A DNA stretch of 64,000 nucleotides from Hyphomicrobiales bacterium (GTDB lineage Bacteria; Pseudomonadota; Alphaproteobacteria; Rhizobiales; Rhizobiaceae). Made by a program: the position numbers and the translations under genes. Below the pieces are notes generated by a model that was not told the DNA's origin, ran no database searches, and saw only the letters and a list, made by a program, of their open reading frames with translations. Of the stretch, positions 17,450-25,726 are shown in pieces. The stretch is from NCBI GenBank assembly GCA_900466575.1, contig UBMP01000025.1, forward strand, positions 1 to 64,000, in the 5' to 3' direction. How positions within the stretch are numbered: the first letter of the stretch is position 1; each line of letters starts with the position of its first letter.

Positions 17450-18103
17450 TCAGACAGGCTGCAACTGGCCAAGCTTCGACAATTGAATGACCGCCTGCGT
17501 GCGGCTGTCGACGTTGAGTTTCAGCAAGACAGCCGAGACATGCGCCTTGATCGTGGCTTCGGAAACGCCAAGTTCGTAAGCAATCTGCTTGTTGAGCAGG
17601 CCTTCGGAAAGCATGTTCAGGACACGCACCTGCTGAGGCGTAAGCGTCTGCAGCCGGCTCAGGAGATCGCTGACCTCGGTATCCGTCCCGCCGCTGCGCG
17701 GATCGAAGCCCTCCGGCTCGGCGATACCGCCTTCGGCCACCTTGCGCACCGCCTCGCGAATCTGGTCCGCACCGGACGATTTGGGGATGAAGCCGGACGC
17801 ACCCAGTTCGAAGACGCGGCGCATCGTCTGTTGATCTTCGCTGGCCGAGCAGACCACAATGGCAAGCCCCGGAAATTCGGCCCGCAACGACATCAGGCCG
17901 GTCAATCCGTTCATGCCGGGCATCGAGAGATCGAGAAGCAGCATGTCGATGTCGAGATTTTCGGCAGCCGCCTTGCGCGCGCTTTCAAAGTCGCCGGCTT
18001 CCAGAATTTGCGGCACGGGCTGGATGCCGCAGATGGCCTGTCGAAGCGCTCCGCGAAACAGCGGATGGTCGTCCGCAATCAAGATCGTCAAGGCTGACGT
18101 CAT
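17450..18103 (-). CDS. NarL/FixJ-family (LuxR-type) response regulator
   Basis: 217 residues. The receiver domain has the acidic pair in IADDHPLF, the phospho-acceptor Asp in LLLDLSMPGMNG, Ser in VVCSASE and Lys in FIPKSSGAD. The C-terminal LuxR helix-turn-helix is LTPQQVRVLNMLSEGLLNKQIAYELGVSEATIKAHVSAVLLKL. The start at 18103 follows GGGAGGGG. No sensor kinase lies nearby, so it is an orphan regulator here. Its target genes are unknown. Confidence 0.9.
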   Translation of the reverse strand: MTSALTILIADDHPLFRGALRQAICGIQPVPQILEAGDFESARKAAAENLDIDMLLLDLSMPGMNGLTGLMSLRAEFPGLAIVVCSASEDQQTMRRVFELGASGFIPKSSGADQIREAVRKVAEGGIAEPEGFDPRSGGTDTEVSDLLSRLQTLTPQQVRVLNMLSEGLLNKQIAYELGVSEATIKAHVSAVLLKLNVDSRTQAVIQLSKLGQLQPV

Positions 18104-18188
18104 TCCCAACCCCTCCCGGGTTACGGTTCTGGTCCGCACGACCGCTCTCTCCCCGGTCGGCCCATTTTTAGAACCATTATATACATGT

Positions 18189-18611
18189 TCAGGTCTTTTG
18201 CGGAAGAGCATTCGACCCATGGTTTTCCTGATCCAGTTCTCGCGCGAGCCCCATGAAGCGGCGCATGAACTTTTCCATGATCGAAAGGCTTCGATCCACT
18301 TCGGCATCGGTGGGCAAATCCGAACCCTTGGCGGGGCTCGCAAGCCGACGTTCCAGCGCTTCGACGCGCGCCTTCAGCGCGTCCATGTCAGAGGCCTGCG
18401 ACGCGGTGGCGGCCGGCGTCTCAGCATTCGCAGCGCAGGCGAGCTTGCCGGCATCAGCCTTGCAGAGCGTGAGTTCGCCGGTCGCCGTGTCAAGCCGCAC
18501 GACACCGCCCTCGACTGGCTGCAACTGGTAACGGCCCGCCGGCGCATCTCCCGCCAGGACATAAAAAGGTATGAGCGTCACGATGCCCGAGAGCAAAAAA
18601 CGGCTGGTCAT
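18189..18611 (-). CDS. Secreted hypothetical protein with short coiled coil
   Basis: 140 residues with a signal peptide (FLLSGIVTLIPFYVLAGDA). A small beta-type segment follows (YQLQPVEGGVVRLDTATGELTLC...C), then an Ala/Thr linker, a coiled coil (DMDALKARVEALERRL) and a helical C-terminus (SLSIMEKFMRRFMGLARELDQ). GGGGGAG precedes the ATG. Two Cys could form a disulfide in the periplasm. I do not recognise a named family. It sits on the minus strand upstream of the response regulator gene. Confidence 0.72.
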   Translation of the reverse strand: MTSRFLLSGIVTLIPFYVLAGDAPAGRYQLQPVEGGVVRLDTATGELTLCKADAGKLACAANAETPAATASQASDMDALKARVEALERRLASPAKGSDLPTDAEVDRSLSIMEKFMRRFMGLARELDQENHGSNALPQKT

Positions 18612-18688
18612 GTCAAACTCCCCCTTGCGTTTGCGGCCGGCTTCGCGCCAAGAGGGTTTGAAGAATCCGAGCCTTGCGGAATTGTCCC

Positions 18689-19036
18689 ATGGAAAAAGCA
18701 GTCTACAAGATCGTCGCCTCCGAAATATGGCAGGCCGCCGCCGAGACAGGTGTTTTTGAAGGCGCCGGGATCGATCTGGCCGACGGCTTCATCCATCTGT
18801 CGACGGCAGAGCAGGCGGTGAGGACGGCGGAGCTTTACTTCGCGGGACAAGAGGGACTGACGCTGGTTGCGGTCGATACTGCCAAGCTCGGTGAAGCACT
18901 CGTCTTCGAACCCTCGCGTGACAATGCCCTTTTCCCGCATCTTTACGGACCGCTGCCGCTATCGGCGGTGATCTGGGCAAAGCCGCTGCCCATCGGCGAG
19001 GGCGGCAAGCATATCTTCCCGGAGTTCGTGGCATGA
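18689..19036 (+). CDS. DUF952-family protein
   Basis: 115 residues matching the DUF952 family: VYKIVASEIWQAAAETG, DGFIHLSTAEQAVRTAELYF, LVAVDTAKL and LFPHLYGPLPLSAVIWAKPL. The fold is related to ADP-ribosyltransferases, but no activity is established. I use the ATG at 18689 rather than a TTG five codons upstream. Its stop overlaps the pyrD start (ATGA), so the two are coupled, a pairing common in rhizobia. Confidence 0.85.
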   Translation: MEKAVYKIVASEIWQAAAETGVFEGAGIDLADGFIHLSTAEQAVRTAELYFAGQEGLTLVAVDTAKLGEALVFEPSRDNALFPHLYGPLPLSAVIWAKPLPIGEGGKHIFPEFVA

Positions 19037-20124
19037 GTTTCCTTTCCCGTCTCGGCCAGCAGGCGCTCTTCAGCTTCGATCCAGAAACGGCGCATGGGCT
19101 TTCGATTGCCGCCCTGAAGACCGGGCTTTTGCCCGCCTGCCGGGTCGCCCCGGATTCACGGCTGAAGCAGACGATAGCCGGGCTTGTCTTCGACAATCCG
19201 CTGGGCATGGCGGCGGGCTATGACAAGAACGCGGAAGTGCCGGCCGAACTGGTGCGCCTCGGTTTCGGCTTTGCCGAGGTCGGCACGCTGACGCCGCGAC
19301 CGCAAGCCGGCAATCAGAAGCCGCGCCTGTTCCGGCTGGTCGCCGACCGCGCCGTGATCAACCGCATGGGCTTCAACAACGAAGGCCATGCAGCCGCATC
19401 CGAGCGGCTAAAGCGCCTCCCGAGGACGCTGATGGTCGGGGTCAATATCGGTGCGAACAAGGACAGCGAAGACCGCATAGCCGACTATGTGGCGGGGATC
19501 CGCAGCTTCCATTCGGTCGCGCGCTACTTCACCGCCAATGTCTCCTCGCCGAATACGCCCGGCCTGCGCAATCTTCAGGACCGTGAAAGCCTTGATGCGC
19601 TGCTGACCGCCGTGCTTGCGGCGCGCGATGACGAGGCCGCGAAGGCTGGCGGCGTGAAAGTGCCGGTCTTCCTGAAGATCGCGCCAGACATGAGCGAGGG
19701 CGGGCTGGACGATATTGCCGAGGTTTCGCTCGCGCGGGGGCTCGACGGGCTGATCGTGTCGAACACGACCATCGGCCGCAATGGCCTGACGGACCAGAGG
19801 CAGGCGGGAGAGGCAGGCGGACTTTCGGGCCGACCGCTCTTTGCGCTGTCCACAACGGTTCTTGCCAAGATGCGTCAGCGCGTGGGCAAGGACTTCCCGC
19901 TGATCGGGGCCGGTGGTGTCGAGTCTGCCGAAACTGCGGCGGAGAAGATCCGCGCCGGGGCCGATCTCGTGCAGCTTTATTCCTGCATGGTCTATGAGGG
20001 GCCGGAACTGGCGAGCCGCATCGTCAAGGGGCTTTCAGCCCTTTGTGACCGGGAGACGCTTTCCTCGATCCGCGAGCTTCGCGATAGCCGCGTGGCGCAT
20101 TGGGCAAGCCAGCCGCTCGGCTGA
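19033..20124 (+). CDS. pyrD: Dihydroorotate dehydrogenase (quinone), class 2
   Basis: 363 residues. Oxidises dihydroorotate to orotate in pyrimidine synthesis and passes electrons to the quinone pool at the inner membrane. Key features are the N-terminal helical quinone-tunnel segment, AAGYDKNAEVP, INRMGFNNEG (FMN site) and TANVSSPNTPGLR with the class 2 catalytic Ser. The phosphate-binding end GAGGVESAETAAEKIRAGADLVQLYS follows. The length is normal. It is translationally coupled to the DUF952 gene. Confidence 0.96.
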   Translation: MSFLSRLGQQALFSFDPETAHGLSIAALKTGLLPACRVAPDSRLKQTIAGLVFDNPLGMAAGYDKNAEVPAELVRLGFGFAEVGTLTPRPQAGNQKPRLFRLVADRAVINRMGFNNEGHAAASERLKRLPRTLMVGVNIGANKDSEDRIADYVAGIRSFHSVARYFTANVSSPNTPGLRNLQDRESLDALLTAVLAARDDEAAKAGGVKVPVFLKIAPDMSEGGLDDIAEVSLARGLDGLIVSNTTIGRNGLTDQRQAGEAGGLSGRPLFALSTTVLAKMRQRVGKDFPLIGAGGVESAETAAEKIRAGADLVQLYSCMVYEGPELASRIVKGLSALCDRETLSSIRELRDSRVAHWASQPLG

Positions 20125-20128
20125 TCCC

Positions 20129-20151
20129 TCCTCTCCTACAAGGGGAGAGGA
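20129..20151. repeat. Short palindromic element between convergent genes
   Basis: TCCTCTCC and GGAGAGGA form an 8-bp stem with a 7-base loop, in the 32-base gap between the convergent pyrD and MATE genes. It resembles the C-rich/ACAAGG/G-rich palindromes scattered in rhizobial genomes and may also end transcription. A related hairpin lies at 59675-59695. Confidence 0.55.
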
Positions 20152-20156
20152 CGACA

Positions 20157-21491
20157 TCACCCAAACATCTTGCCCGCCTTGCCCGGCAGGATCGCGGCAA
20201 GCGTGATGCCGCGCATCAGCAGGAAGAGGTTGAGCGCGGCCCAGAGTCCGTGATTGCCGAAATAGGGCGGGAGCGTGAAGACGGCAACGAGGTAGGCGAT
20301 GAACGAGATGATCATCATATTGCGCATCTCCACCGTCCAAGCCGTGCCCATGAAGACGCCGTCCATCTGAAAGGCAAGTGCGCCGGTCATCGCCGTCAGC
20401 GCCATCCAGAAGAGGTAGAGCCCGGCTTCGGCGCGCACATCGGCCGCGCTCGTGAGAAAGGCGATGACCTGATGGCCAACGAGCATCGTTGCTACCGCCA
20501 GCAGAGCCGACAGCCCCAGCGACCAGACCAATGTGAGACGCACGGCATCGCGGAAGGCCTGCCGGTCGCCGGCACCCAGTGAACGGCCGCAGATCTGCTC
20601 GGCCGCAGCAGCCATACCATCAAGAAAGAAGGCCGTGACCATGAAGAAATTCATGAGGATGCCGTTGGCGGCGAGCGTCACCGTACCCAACTCCGCGCCG
20701 ATACGCGCCATGATGAGGAACGAGCCCGTCAGCAGCAGCGTGCGGATCATGATGTCGCGATTGACCGCGAAAAGCGCTGTCAGTTTCTCCAGAGCGAAAA
20801 CGGCCCGCCAGTTGGTGCCGACCGGAACGCGACGGAAGCCGGAAAAGGCGAAGGCAAGGCCTGCCAGCGCCGTGACGACCTCGGCTGTGAACGTCGCCCA
20901 GGCGACGCCCGTCACGCCGTAACCGAACCAAAGGCCGAGCGTGATCGAAAGCGCGATGTTGATGCCATTGAGCAGCGTCTGCAGGAAGAGCCCGACACCG
21001 GCCCTGCCCCGGCCCAGCACGAAGCCCAGAAGACAATCATTGATGAGACGCGCCGGCGCGGAGAGGATTCGGATCGCAAAGTAGGTCGCGGCGACCGTCG
21101 CTGCCGCCGGTTCCGGGGACAGAATGGCAAGGCCGGCCGCAAGAATCGGCGAGGCGAGCGCCAGCAGCAGGAAGCCGGCCACAAGGCTGGTGGCTGCGGC
21201 CCGGAAGAAGACGGCGCGCTCTTCCGCCTCGTCCATCCGCCCAAAGGCCTGCGCGGTCAGTGCCGTGGTCGAGGTGCGGAAAAAGCCGGTGAAGGAAAAG
21301 AGGAAATCGAAGAGCACTGCGGCGATGCCGATGCCGGCGAGATCGGCCGCCACGCCTGTCTGGCCGACCACGGCCGTATCCGTCAACCCCAGCAGCGGCG
21401 TCGAGACGAAACCGAGCGTCATCGGCACGGCGATCGAGAGCACAAGGCGATGGGTGACGCGGAAGGAGCGGTCGTGCGTTTGAAAGGTCAT
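20157..21491 (-). CDS. MATE-family efflux transporter (DinF-like)
   Basis: 444 residues with twelve predicted membrane segments in two homologous halves. Motifs near the start (PMTLGFVSTPLLGLTDTAVVGQ) and LGRGRAGVGLFLQTLLNGINIALS fit the DinF branch of the MATE antiporters, which expel cationic compounds using Na or H gradients. The substrate is unknown. It converges with pyrD. Confidence 0.9.
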   Translation of the reverse strand: MTFQTHDRSFRVTHRLVLSIAVPMTLGFVSTPLLGLTDTAVVGQTGVAADLAGIGIAAVLFDFLFSFTGFFRTSTTALTAQAFGRMDEAEERAVFFRAAATSLVAGFLLLALASPILAAGLAILSPEPAAATVAATYFAIRILSAPARLINDCLLGFVLGRGRAGVGLFLQTLLNGINIALSITLGLWFGYGVTGVAWATFTAEVVTALAGLAFAFSGFRRVPVGTNWRAVFALEKLTALFAVNRDIMIRTLLLTGSFLIMARIGAELGTVTLAANGILMNFFMVTAFFLDGMAAAAEQICGRSLGAGDRQAFRDAVRLTLVWSLGLSALLAVATMLVGHQVIAFLTSAADVRAEAGLYLFWMALTAMTGALAFQMDGVFMGTAWTVEMRNMMIISFIAYLVAVFTLPPYFGNHGLWAALNLFLLMRGITLAAILPGKAGKMFG

Positions 21492-21544
21492 GAAAGGTCC
21501 AGCAGGGTCATGCTTGATACGACCCCGACGGGAGCCCGGAATCG

Positions 21545-22048
21545 CTAGTTCGACAGAACCATGGACCAGAAGGGCCGGTTATCGGAAGCGCTATTTTGCG
21601 AAACCGCAACACCGAGGCCCTTGTAGGGGCCCAGCATGTTCTTCAAATGCTTGGGCGAGTGCACCCAGGCCTGGAAGGCGCGCTCTGCCGTATCCTGGCC
21701 GGTGGCGATGTTTTCGGCGGCCTGCAGGCGCACGCCCATGCGCTTCATGCGGGAGGTAAAATCGTCCTCGGATTTCAGTTCGTGGTTCATCTCGCCGGCT
21801 TTTGCCATTCGATTTGCCTGATCGGTCGCGGCCGCCACAGCGGCCTTGTCCTCGACGAGCGGCGGAAGTTTCTTCGAGGCGCGCAACTTGTTTATCAGCG
21901 GCAGAACCGTCTTCGTATGATCGTTGGAATTGCCGGGCTCCGGTTCAAGAACGGTCACCGTCGTGCAGCCGGAGAGCAGCGTCAGGCCGAGGCCAGCCAA
22001 GGCTGCGCGGCGGGTGAGCAAGGGAAGATCAGACGTAGCAGCAGACAT
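21545..22048 (-). CDS. CAP-domain lipoprotein
   Basis: 167 residues. The N-terminus has a twin-arginine-like stretch (TRRAALAGLGLTLLSGC) ending in a lipobox, so the protein is probably an exported lipoprotein anchored at Cys. The remainder is a CAP/SCP domain: LINKLRASKKLPPL, AAATDQANRMAKAGEMNHEL, RMGVRLQAAENIATG, AWVHSPKHLKNMLGPYKGLGVAVS. Its start codon overlaps the stop of the upstream small membrane protein (TGATG), so the pair is translationally coupled. The role in the envelope is unknown. Confidence 0.87.
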   Translation of the reverse strand: MSAATSDLPLLTRRAALAGLGLTLLSGCTTVTVLEPEPGNSNDHTKTVLPLINKLRASKKLPPLVEDKAAVAAATDQANRMAKAGEMNHELKSEDDFTSRMKRMGVRLQAAENIATGQDTAERAFQAWVHSPKHLKNMLGPYKGLGVAVSQNSASDNRPFWSMVLSN

Positions 22049-22314
22049 CAGCGGCGGTAGCTCATCAGGCGCAGGATGATGAAGGCGGGAATGACGACGA
22101 CGGCGCCAAGCAGGAAATAGTCGCCCACCTCGCCGAAGGCGCGGAAGCCGGTGCGCCAGAGATTGGCGAGGAAATCGCGGATCCAGTGCAGGATATCCAT
22201 CGGATACCAGCCGAAGGAGCGCATGACGAAGCCTACGATGACGGACACGACGACCAGCTTGACGACGAGACGGCCGGGGCTGTCGCCCAGCATCCGGTTC
22301 ATGGATTCGCTCAT
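22048..22314 (-). CDS. Small inner-membrane protein (DUF6460-like)
   Basis: 88 residues with two hydrophobic helices: VVKLVVVSVIVGFVMRSFGW and YFLLGAVVVIPAFIILRL. A conserved-looking amphipathic link (DILHWIRDFLANLWRTGF) sits between them. I believe it belongs to the rhizobial DUF6460 family; that name is from memory. The ATG at 22314 has AAGGAG eight bases upstream. The reading frame continues far upstream but is Arg/Pro-rich and unlikely to be translated. Coupled by TGATG to the CAP lipoprotein, which suggests a shared envelope role. Confidence 0.78.
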   Translation of the reverse strand: MSESMNRMLGDSPGRLVVKLVVVSVIVGFVMRSFGWYPMDILHWIRDFLANLWRTGFRAFGEVGDYFLLGAVVVIPAFIILRLMSYRR

Positions 22315-22475
22315 CTCGTCTCGCTCCTTCTCGACGTCCGTCGCCGTTTCCATGGCGCTTCTCGCCAGAGATAGGGTCCGAATCATGGCATGGGCAAGAG
22401 GCATCGCAAAAATCGCTTGATCGTGCCGTTCCAAAGGCAATATTGCGCGCAACCTTGCAAGGAAAGACGCAGAAC

Positions 22476-23423
22476 GTGACCAGCAGCACTCTGACATCCG
22501 GCGACCTGATCGCCGACCGGCGCGCCGACTATGCCCGAATGCTCGCGACCGGCGGGGACATGGAAGCGGCTGCCGAGCTGATGGAACAGGCACTGGAACT
22601 GGCGCCCTCATGGGGCGCCGGCTGGTTTCTGCTAGGCGAATACCGCGAGAAAGCCGGTCTTCGCCAGCCAGCCATCGAGGCCTATCGCAGGGTTCTCGAC
22701 CTCAACGCGGACGATGTCTTCGGCGCGGGGCTCAAGCTTTCCATTCTGGGCGACCGGGCGCAGCCGGCAACGCCGCCGTTGGCTTATGTCGAGCAGCTTT
22801 TCGACGACTATGCCGATCGTTTCGAAACGGCGCTGGTGGAGAAGCTCGACTACAAGGTTCCGGGCCGGCTCGCGGCGCTGATCGCAGCCAAGGGACGGGT
22901 GCGTTACGCCCGCGCCATCGACCTTGGCTGCGGTACGGGGCTGATGGGCGTCGAACTGCGTGCCCAGGTCGATCATCTGGAAGGCTATGATCTGTCCGCC
23001 AACATGCTGGCGAAGGCGGAAGACAAGGCGATCTACGATCACCTGGATCAGGCCGATCTGTCACTCGGGACGGCGGAGGCGCGACTTATCGGGCCCGCGC
23101 TTTCAGCCGGTCGTGCCGATCTGGTCACGGCGGCCGATGTTCTGATGTATCTCGGCGATCTCGGGCCTGTCTTCGACCTCGCTGCCACGCTGCTGACAGA
23201 TCACGGACACTTCGCATTTTCAGTCGAACACCTGAGGGACGAGAGTGATGATTTCCGCCTTCAGCCGTCGCTGCGATATGCCCATGTACCAGCTTACATA
23301 GAGAGGCTTCTGGCTCAGCACGGCTTTACGCTTGTCGGGTCGGAACAGCTGGTCATCCGCATGGATGGAGGGCAGCCTGTGAATGGAATTCTGTTCATTG
23401 CCGAAAATCGCCGGCCTGCGTAA
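22476..23423 (+). CDS. TPR-containing SAM-dependent methyltransferase
   Basis: 315 residues. Residues ~10-85 form TPR-like helices (AAAELMEQALELAPSWGAGWFLLGEYREKAG). A class I methyltransferase follows, with motif I AIDLGCGTGLMG and a conserved YVEQLFDDYADRF entry typical of this family. The target is unknown. GTG at 22476, preceded by AAGGAAAG, is preferred over a TTG eleven codons upstream. It is transcribed away from the small membrane protein gene. Confidence 0.85.
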   Translation: MTSSTLTSGDLIADRRADYARMLATGGDMEAAAELMEQALELAPSWGAGWFLLGEYREKAGLRQPAIEAYRRVLDLNADDVFGAGLKLSILGDRAQPATPPLAYVEQLFDDYADRFETALVEKLDYKVPGRLAALIAAKGRVRYARAIDLGCGTGLMGVELRAQVDHLEGYDLSANMLAKAEDKAIYDHLDQADLSLGTAEARLIGPALSAGRADLVTAADVLMYLGDLGPVFDLAATLLTDHGHFAFSVEHLRDESDDFRLQPSLRYAHVPAYIERLLAQHGFTLVGSEQLVIRMDGGQPVNGILFIAENRRPA

Positions 23424-23535
23424 TTTTGTTGCGCCGCAGCATCAAAATAGGTCAGCAATGCTTACATATTTTTGTTGCGGAATTTCCAGCATTTGAGACA
23501 ATCGCCGCCAGGGAGGACGGCTTTAGATTTTCGCG

Positions 23536-24186
23536 ATGGAGAGCGGCGTGGCGAATATTTCCGATGTGTTTTCGCATTTGAGCGGTCGCCCCGACCGGCA
23601 TTCCATTTTCGAGGACGCGCAAGGCATTCTCGCCGGCGCACTGATTGCCTCGCTCGGCCTCTTCTTCATGGGCAAGGCCCATCTGGTCACGAGCGGCATG
23701 GCGGGCGCGGCCTTTCTCATGCATTACGCTTCGGGACTCTCCTTCGGCCTCCTCTTCTTTCTCGTCAACCTGCCCTTCTACATTCTCTCCTTCCTGCGGA
23801 TGGGCCTTGCCTTCACGCTGAAGAGTTTTGCGGCGGTGGCAATCACCTCGGCGCTGGTCGATGTGCAGAGCCGCTATCTCTCGATCGGCGACATCAACCC
23901 GGTCTGGGCGGCGCTCATCGGCGGGCTGCTTCTCGGCTTCGGCCTGCTGGCGCTTTATCGCCACCGCGCCAGCCTTGGCGGCATCGGCATTCTGGCTGTC
24001 TATGTGCAGGACCGCACGCGCTTCCGCGCCGGCCAAGTGCAGATGGCCTTCGACACGATCGTGCTCGCCTTCGCCTTTCTGGCTGCACCGCTGCCGATCG
24101 TTCTTGCCTCGGTGCTCGGCGCCGTCATATTGAACGTCTTTGTGATGGTGAACCACCGCTCCGACCGCTACAGCGTGCTCCGGTAG
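23536..24186 (+). CDS. YitT-family membrane protein, first of a tandem pair
   Basis: 216 residues with five to six membrane segments. Motifs typical of the family include GILAGALIASLGLFFM, VTSGMAGAAFLMHY and LLFFLVNLPFY, and RHRASLGGIGILAVY recurs in its neighbour. YitT proteins are uncharacterised integral membrane proteins. A GTG four codons in, preceded by GGAGAGC, is an alternative start. Adjacent to a clear paralogue, so a local duplication. Confidence 0.85.
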   Translation: MESGVANISDVFSHLSGRPDRHSIFEDAQGILAGALIASLGLFFMGKAHLVTSGMAGAAFLMHYASGLSFGLLFFLVNLPFYILSFLRMGLAFTLKSFAAVAITSALVDVQSRYLSIGDINPVWAALIGGLLLGFGLLALYRHRASLGGIGILAVYVQDRTRFRAGQVQMAFDTIVLAFAFLAAPLPIVLASVLGAVILNVFVMVNHRSDRYSVLR

Positions 24187-24208
24187 GCGGACAACGAGCG
24201 GACCGCGG

Positions 24209-24853
24209 ATGAACACGGCAGCCCCCGGCAATACCTTTTCTAACTATCTGAAATCCACGAGCGAGAAGCACTCCCTGCTGGAGGACGCGCAAGGCGTCGC
24301 ATCCGGCGCGATGCTTGCCTCGCTTGGCGTGCTGCTGCTTTCTTCCGCCGGACTGCTGACAGGCGGCACGGCCGGCGTTGCCTTCCTCTTGCATTATGCG
24401 ACCGGCTATTCCTTCGGGTCGGTCTTCTTCGTGGTGAACCTGCCCTTCTATTATCTCGCCTGGACACGGCTCGGCTGGGCCTTCACGCTAAAGACGTTTG
24501 CCACGGTCGCGGCAACCTCGGCGCTGTCCATCGTCCTGCCGCGGCTCATCCCGATCGGCCACATCGATCCGCTAGCGGGCGCTCTTTTTGGCGGGCTGCT
24601 GGTGGGAACGGCCATGCTGGCACTGTTTCGCCATCGCGCGAGCCTCGGCGGCTTCGGCGTGCTGGCTCTCTATCTTCAGGAGAAGCTGGGCTGGAAGGCC
24701 GGGCTGGTGCAGCTCGGTTTCGATTGCTGCGTGCTGTTCTTCTCGTTCTTCATCGCCACGCCCTACATCATCGTCTGCTCGATCCTCGGCGCCATAGTTC
24801 TCAATATGGTTCTCGCCATCAACCACCGGCGCGATCGCTATGTCGCGATGTAA
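24209..24853 (+). CDS. YitT-family membrane protein, second of a tandem pair
   Basis: 214 residues and strongly similar to the preceding gene throughout: SLLEDAQGVASGAMLASLGVLLL, GTAGVAFLLHYATGYSFG, FVVNLPFYYLAWTRLGWAFTLKTF, RHRASLGGFGVLALY and NHRRDRY. Twenty-two bases separate the two, so they are probably co-transcribed and may form a hetero-oligomer. The function is unknown. It converges with the binding-protein gene, nine bases away. Confidence 0.85.
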   Translation: MNTAAPGNTFSNYLKSTSEKHSLLEDAQGVASGAMLASLGVLLLSSAGLLTGGTAGVAFLLHYATGYSFGSVFFVVNLPFYYLAWTRLGWAFTLKTFATVAATSALSIVLPRLIPIGHIDPLAGALFGGLLVGTAMLALFRHRASLGGFGVLALYLQEKLGWKAGLVQLGFDCCVLFFSFFIATPYIIVCSILGAIVLNMVLAINHRRDRYVAM

Positions 24854-24862
24854 GGCCGCGGG

Positions 24863-25726
24863 TTAATAAAGCCCCGGCGGGAAATATTTGATAAACAGTT
24901 CGTTCAGCTTGCCATTGCGGGCCAGTTCCAGAAGGCCATGGTCGAACGCGGCGGCAAGTGGCTCCCCGGAACGGGTCATGATCGTCATGCCCTCGCCCAG
25001 AAAATCACCGGAGTAATACGGCCCGCCGCGAAAGGCGCAGCAATTTCCGGCCTCGCCGCTCGCCGACCAGAAGGCCAGTGCCAGCCCTTCGCCGAAGGCC
25101 GTATCGATTTCACCGGATTTGAGCGCCTTCAGCATCGCCGGCCGATCATCGAAAAGCTGCGGGTTCACATTCGGGAAATAGGCCTTCAGCATGGACTGAT
25201 GTGCCGTGTCCTTGACGACGCCGACCTTGCTGGCGGCCAGCTTCATCGGCGTGATCGGCTCGCCCGCCGTCTTCTTCAGCGAGAGGAAGCGCGCCGAGAG
25301 CTGCAGATAGGGTCGCGAGAAATCGAATTTCGCCCGCAGTTCGGGCGTCACGCCGATCCCGGCGATGACCGCGTCGCCCGACCGATTTTCCAGCGCCGTC
25401 TGCAATTCATCAAAGGGCAGCGCCTGAATCTGGCATTTCGCCGTCACTTGAAGCGTGTCGCAGAGTTCGCGCGCGAGATCGACGTTGAAGCCGGAGAGCC
25501 GACCCTCCCCATCGAGAAATTCAAACGGCGGGAAGTCCAGCGTGGTCAGAAAGCGGATCCGCGGCACGTTGCCGATATCGGGCATCGCGCGATGCTCGCG
25601 CTTGTCGAAGGTCAGCAGCGGTCCCTGGGCATCTGCCCCCTGCGCCGATGCATGCATAGCCGGCAATAGAAACAGCAAAAACCCTATAATTTTAAGGGAT
25701 GCAGAGCCTTTGCCGTTCGATACCAT
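24863..25726 (-). CDS. Family 3 extracellular solute-binding protein
   Basis: About 287 residues with a signal peptide (LKIIGFLLFLLPAMHASAQ). The SBP family 3 fold is recognised from FPPFEFLDGEGRLSGFNVDLARELC, NRSGDAVIAGIGVTPELRAKFDFSRPY and KVGVVKDTAHQSML. Such proteins capture polar amino acids for an ABC transporter or act as sensors, but no permease or ATPase gene is nearby, so the partner is unknown. I prefer the ATG at 25726 over a TTG three codons upstream. Confidence 0.85.
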   Translation of the reverse strand: MVSNGKGSASLKIIGFLLFLLPAMHASAQGADAQGPLLTFDKREHRAMPDIGNVPRIRFLTTLDFPPFEFLDGEGRLSGFNVDLARELCDTLQVTAKCQIQALPFDELQTALENRSGDAVIAGIGVTPELRAKFDFSRPYLQLSARFLSLKKTAGEPITPMKLAASKVGVVKDTAHQSMLKAYFPNVNPQLFDDRPAMLKALKSGEIDTAFGEGLALAFWSASGEAGNCCAFRGGPYYSGDFLGEGMTIMTRSGEPLAAAFDHGLLELARNGKLNELFIKYFPPGLY

